Shown: positions 5,999 to 6,134 of the stretch, in pieces
Layout of the letters: each line of letters begins with the position of its first letter
How positions within the stretch are numbered: the first letter of the stretch is position 1
Made by a program: the position numbers and the translations under genes
NCBI GenBank assembly: GCA_002085355.1
Contig: NATN01000232.1
Coordinates: 1 to 6,134, forward strand
Reading direction: 5' to 3'
Length of the DNA stretch: 6,134 nt
Source: Candidatus Zhuqueibacterota bacterium 4484_87
GTDB taxonomy: Bacteria; Zhuqueibacterota; Zhuqueibacteria; Thermofontimicrobiales; Thermofontimicrobiaceae
Notes under the pieces: generated by a model
The model's database searches: none
What the model saw: only the letters and a program-made list of their open reading frames with translations
Told to the model about the DNA's origin: nothing

Positions 5999-6134
5999 AT
6001 GATTAAAAAAAGGATGGTCGAGATTTTTGATAAGATGGAGGGGTTGAAAATTGCTGTATGCGGTGATTTTTGCCTCGATATTTATTGGGAACTTGATCCG
6101 GCCGGTTCAGAAATATCTGTGGAGACGGGGCTCG
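5999..6134 (+). CDS. PfkB-family carbohydrate kinase, N-terminal fragment
   Basis: Only the first 45 codons lie in the window; the gene runs off the end. After a short N-terminal helix-like segment the protein reads LKIAVCGDFCLDIYWEL (16-32), with GDFxLDxYW (22-30) matching the first strand and substrate-binding region of PfkB/ribokinase-fold kinases, close to the 'GDfmlDrYw' of HldE/RfaE-like heptose kinases. The following SEISVETGL fits the 'EisvEt' segment of that group. The expected product phosphorylates a sugar or sugar-like substrate with ATP in the cytoplasm; the exact substrate cannot be read from this fragment. The ATG at 5999 lies one base after the preceding stop. The next in-frame ATG at 6014 has AGG directly against it, too close to be a good ribosome site, so 5999 is preferred with moderate certainty. 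Confidence 0.8.
   Translation, partial: MIKKRMVEIFDKMEGLKIAVCGDFCLDIYWELDPAGSEISVETGL

Overview
The window reads as ordinary, densely coded bacterial chromosome from an uncultured, moderately AT-leaning organism. All genes lie on the + strand. The gene content is GxGYxYP putative glycoside hydrolase, UROD-like methyltransferase-fold proteins, a PfkB kinase and a 'GKWKLN' lipoprotein. The gaps hold short CTTyGTG / CGCGGAT intergenic repeats. Together these suggest a free-living heterotroph of the FCB/KSB1/Latescibacteria or planctomycete-like kind. That placement rests on recalled gene and repeat style, not on any marker gene, and is tentative.

Layout. Positions 1-241 are non-coding and carry two inverted copies of a short reiterated element plus a weak possible promoter. 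Positions 242-2407 hold an envelope pair: a small lipoprotein with a lipocalin-like start, then, 15 bases later, a secreted GxGYxYP-family protein. Positions 2408-2654 are a second non-coding gap with two further short reiterated elements (CGCGGAT type and CTTTGAG type). Positions 2655 to the end hold a tight cytoplasmic run: two different UROD-like proteins (11-base gap), a conserved protein of unknown function (35-base gap), and the first 45 codons of a PfkB-family kinase (1-base gap), which runs off the window.

How the genes may work together. The first pair is exported. GxGYxYP proteins are annotated only as putative glycoside hydrolases, so a role on extracellular glycans is plausible but unproven. 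The second block looks like one transcript. It contains two UROD/MtaA-fold proteins with different candidate metal-ligand sets, a protein whose family I recall next to PfkB kinases, and a PfkB kinase that would phosphorylate a sugar or nucleoside-like substrate. No corrinoid-binding protein or transporter is visible in this window. A catabolic route for a modified (perhaps methylated) sugar is the most economical hypothesis and is inference only. I see no mobile element, CRISPR array, RNA gene or defence system.
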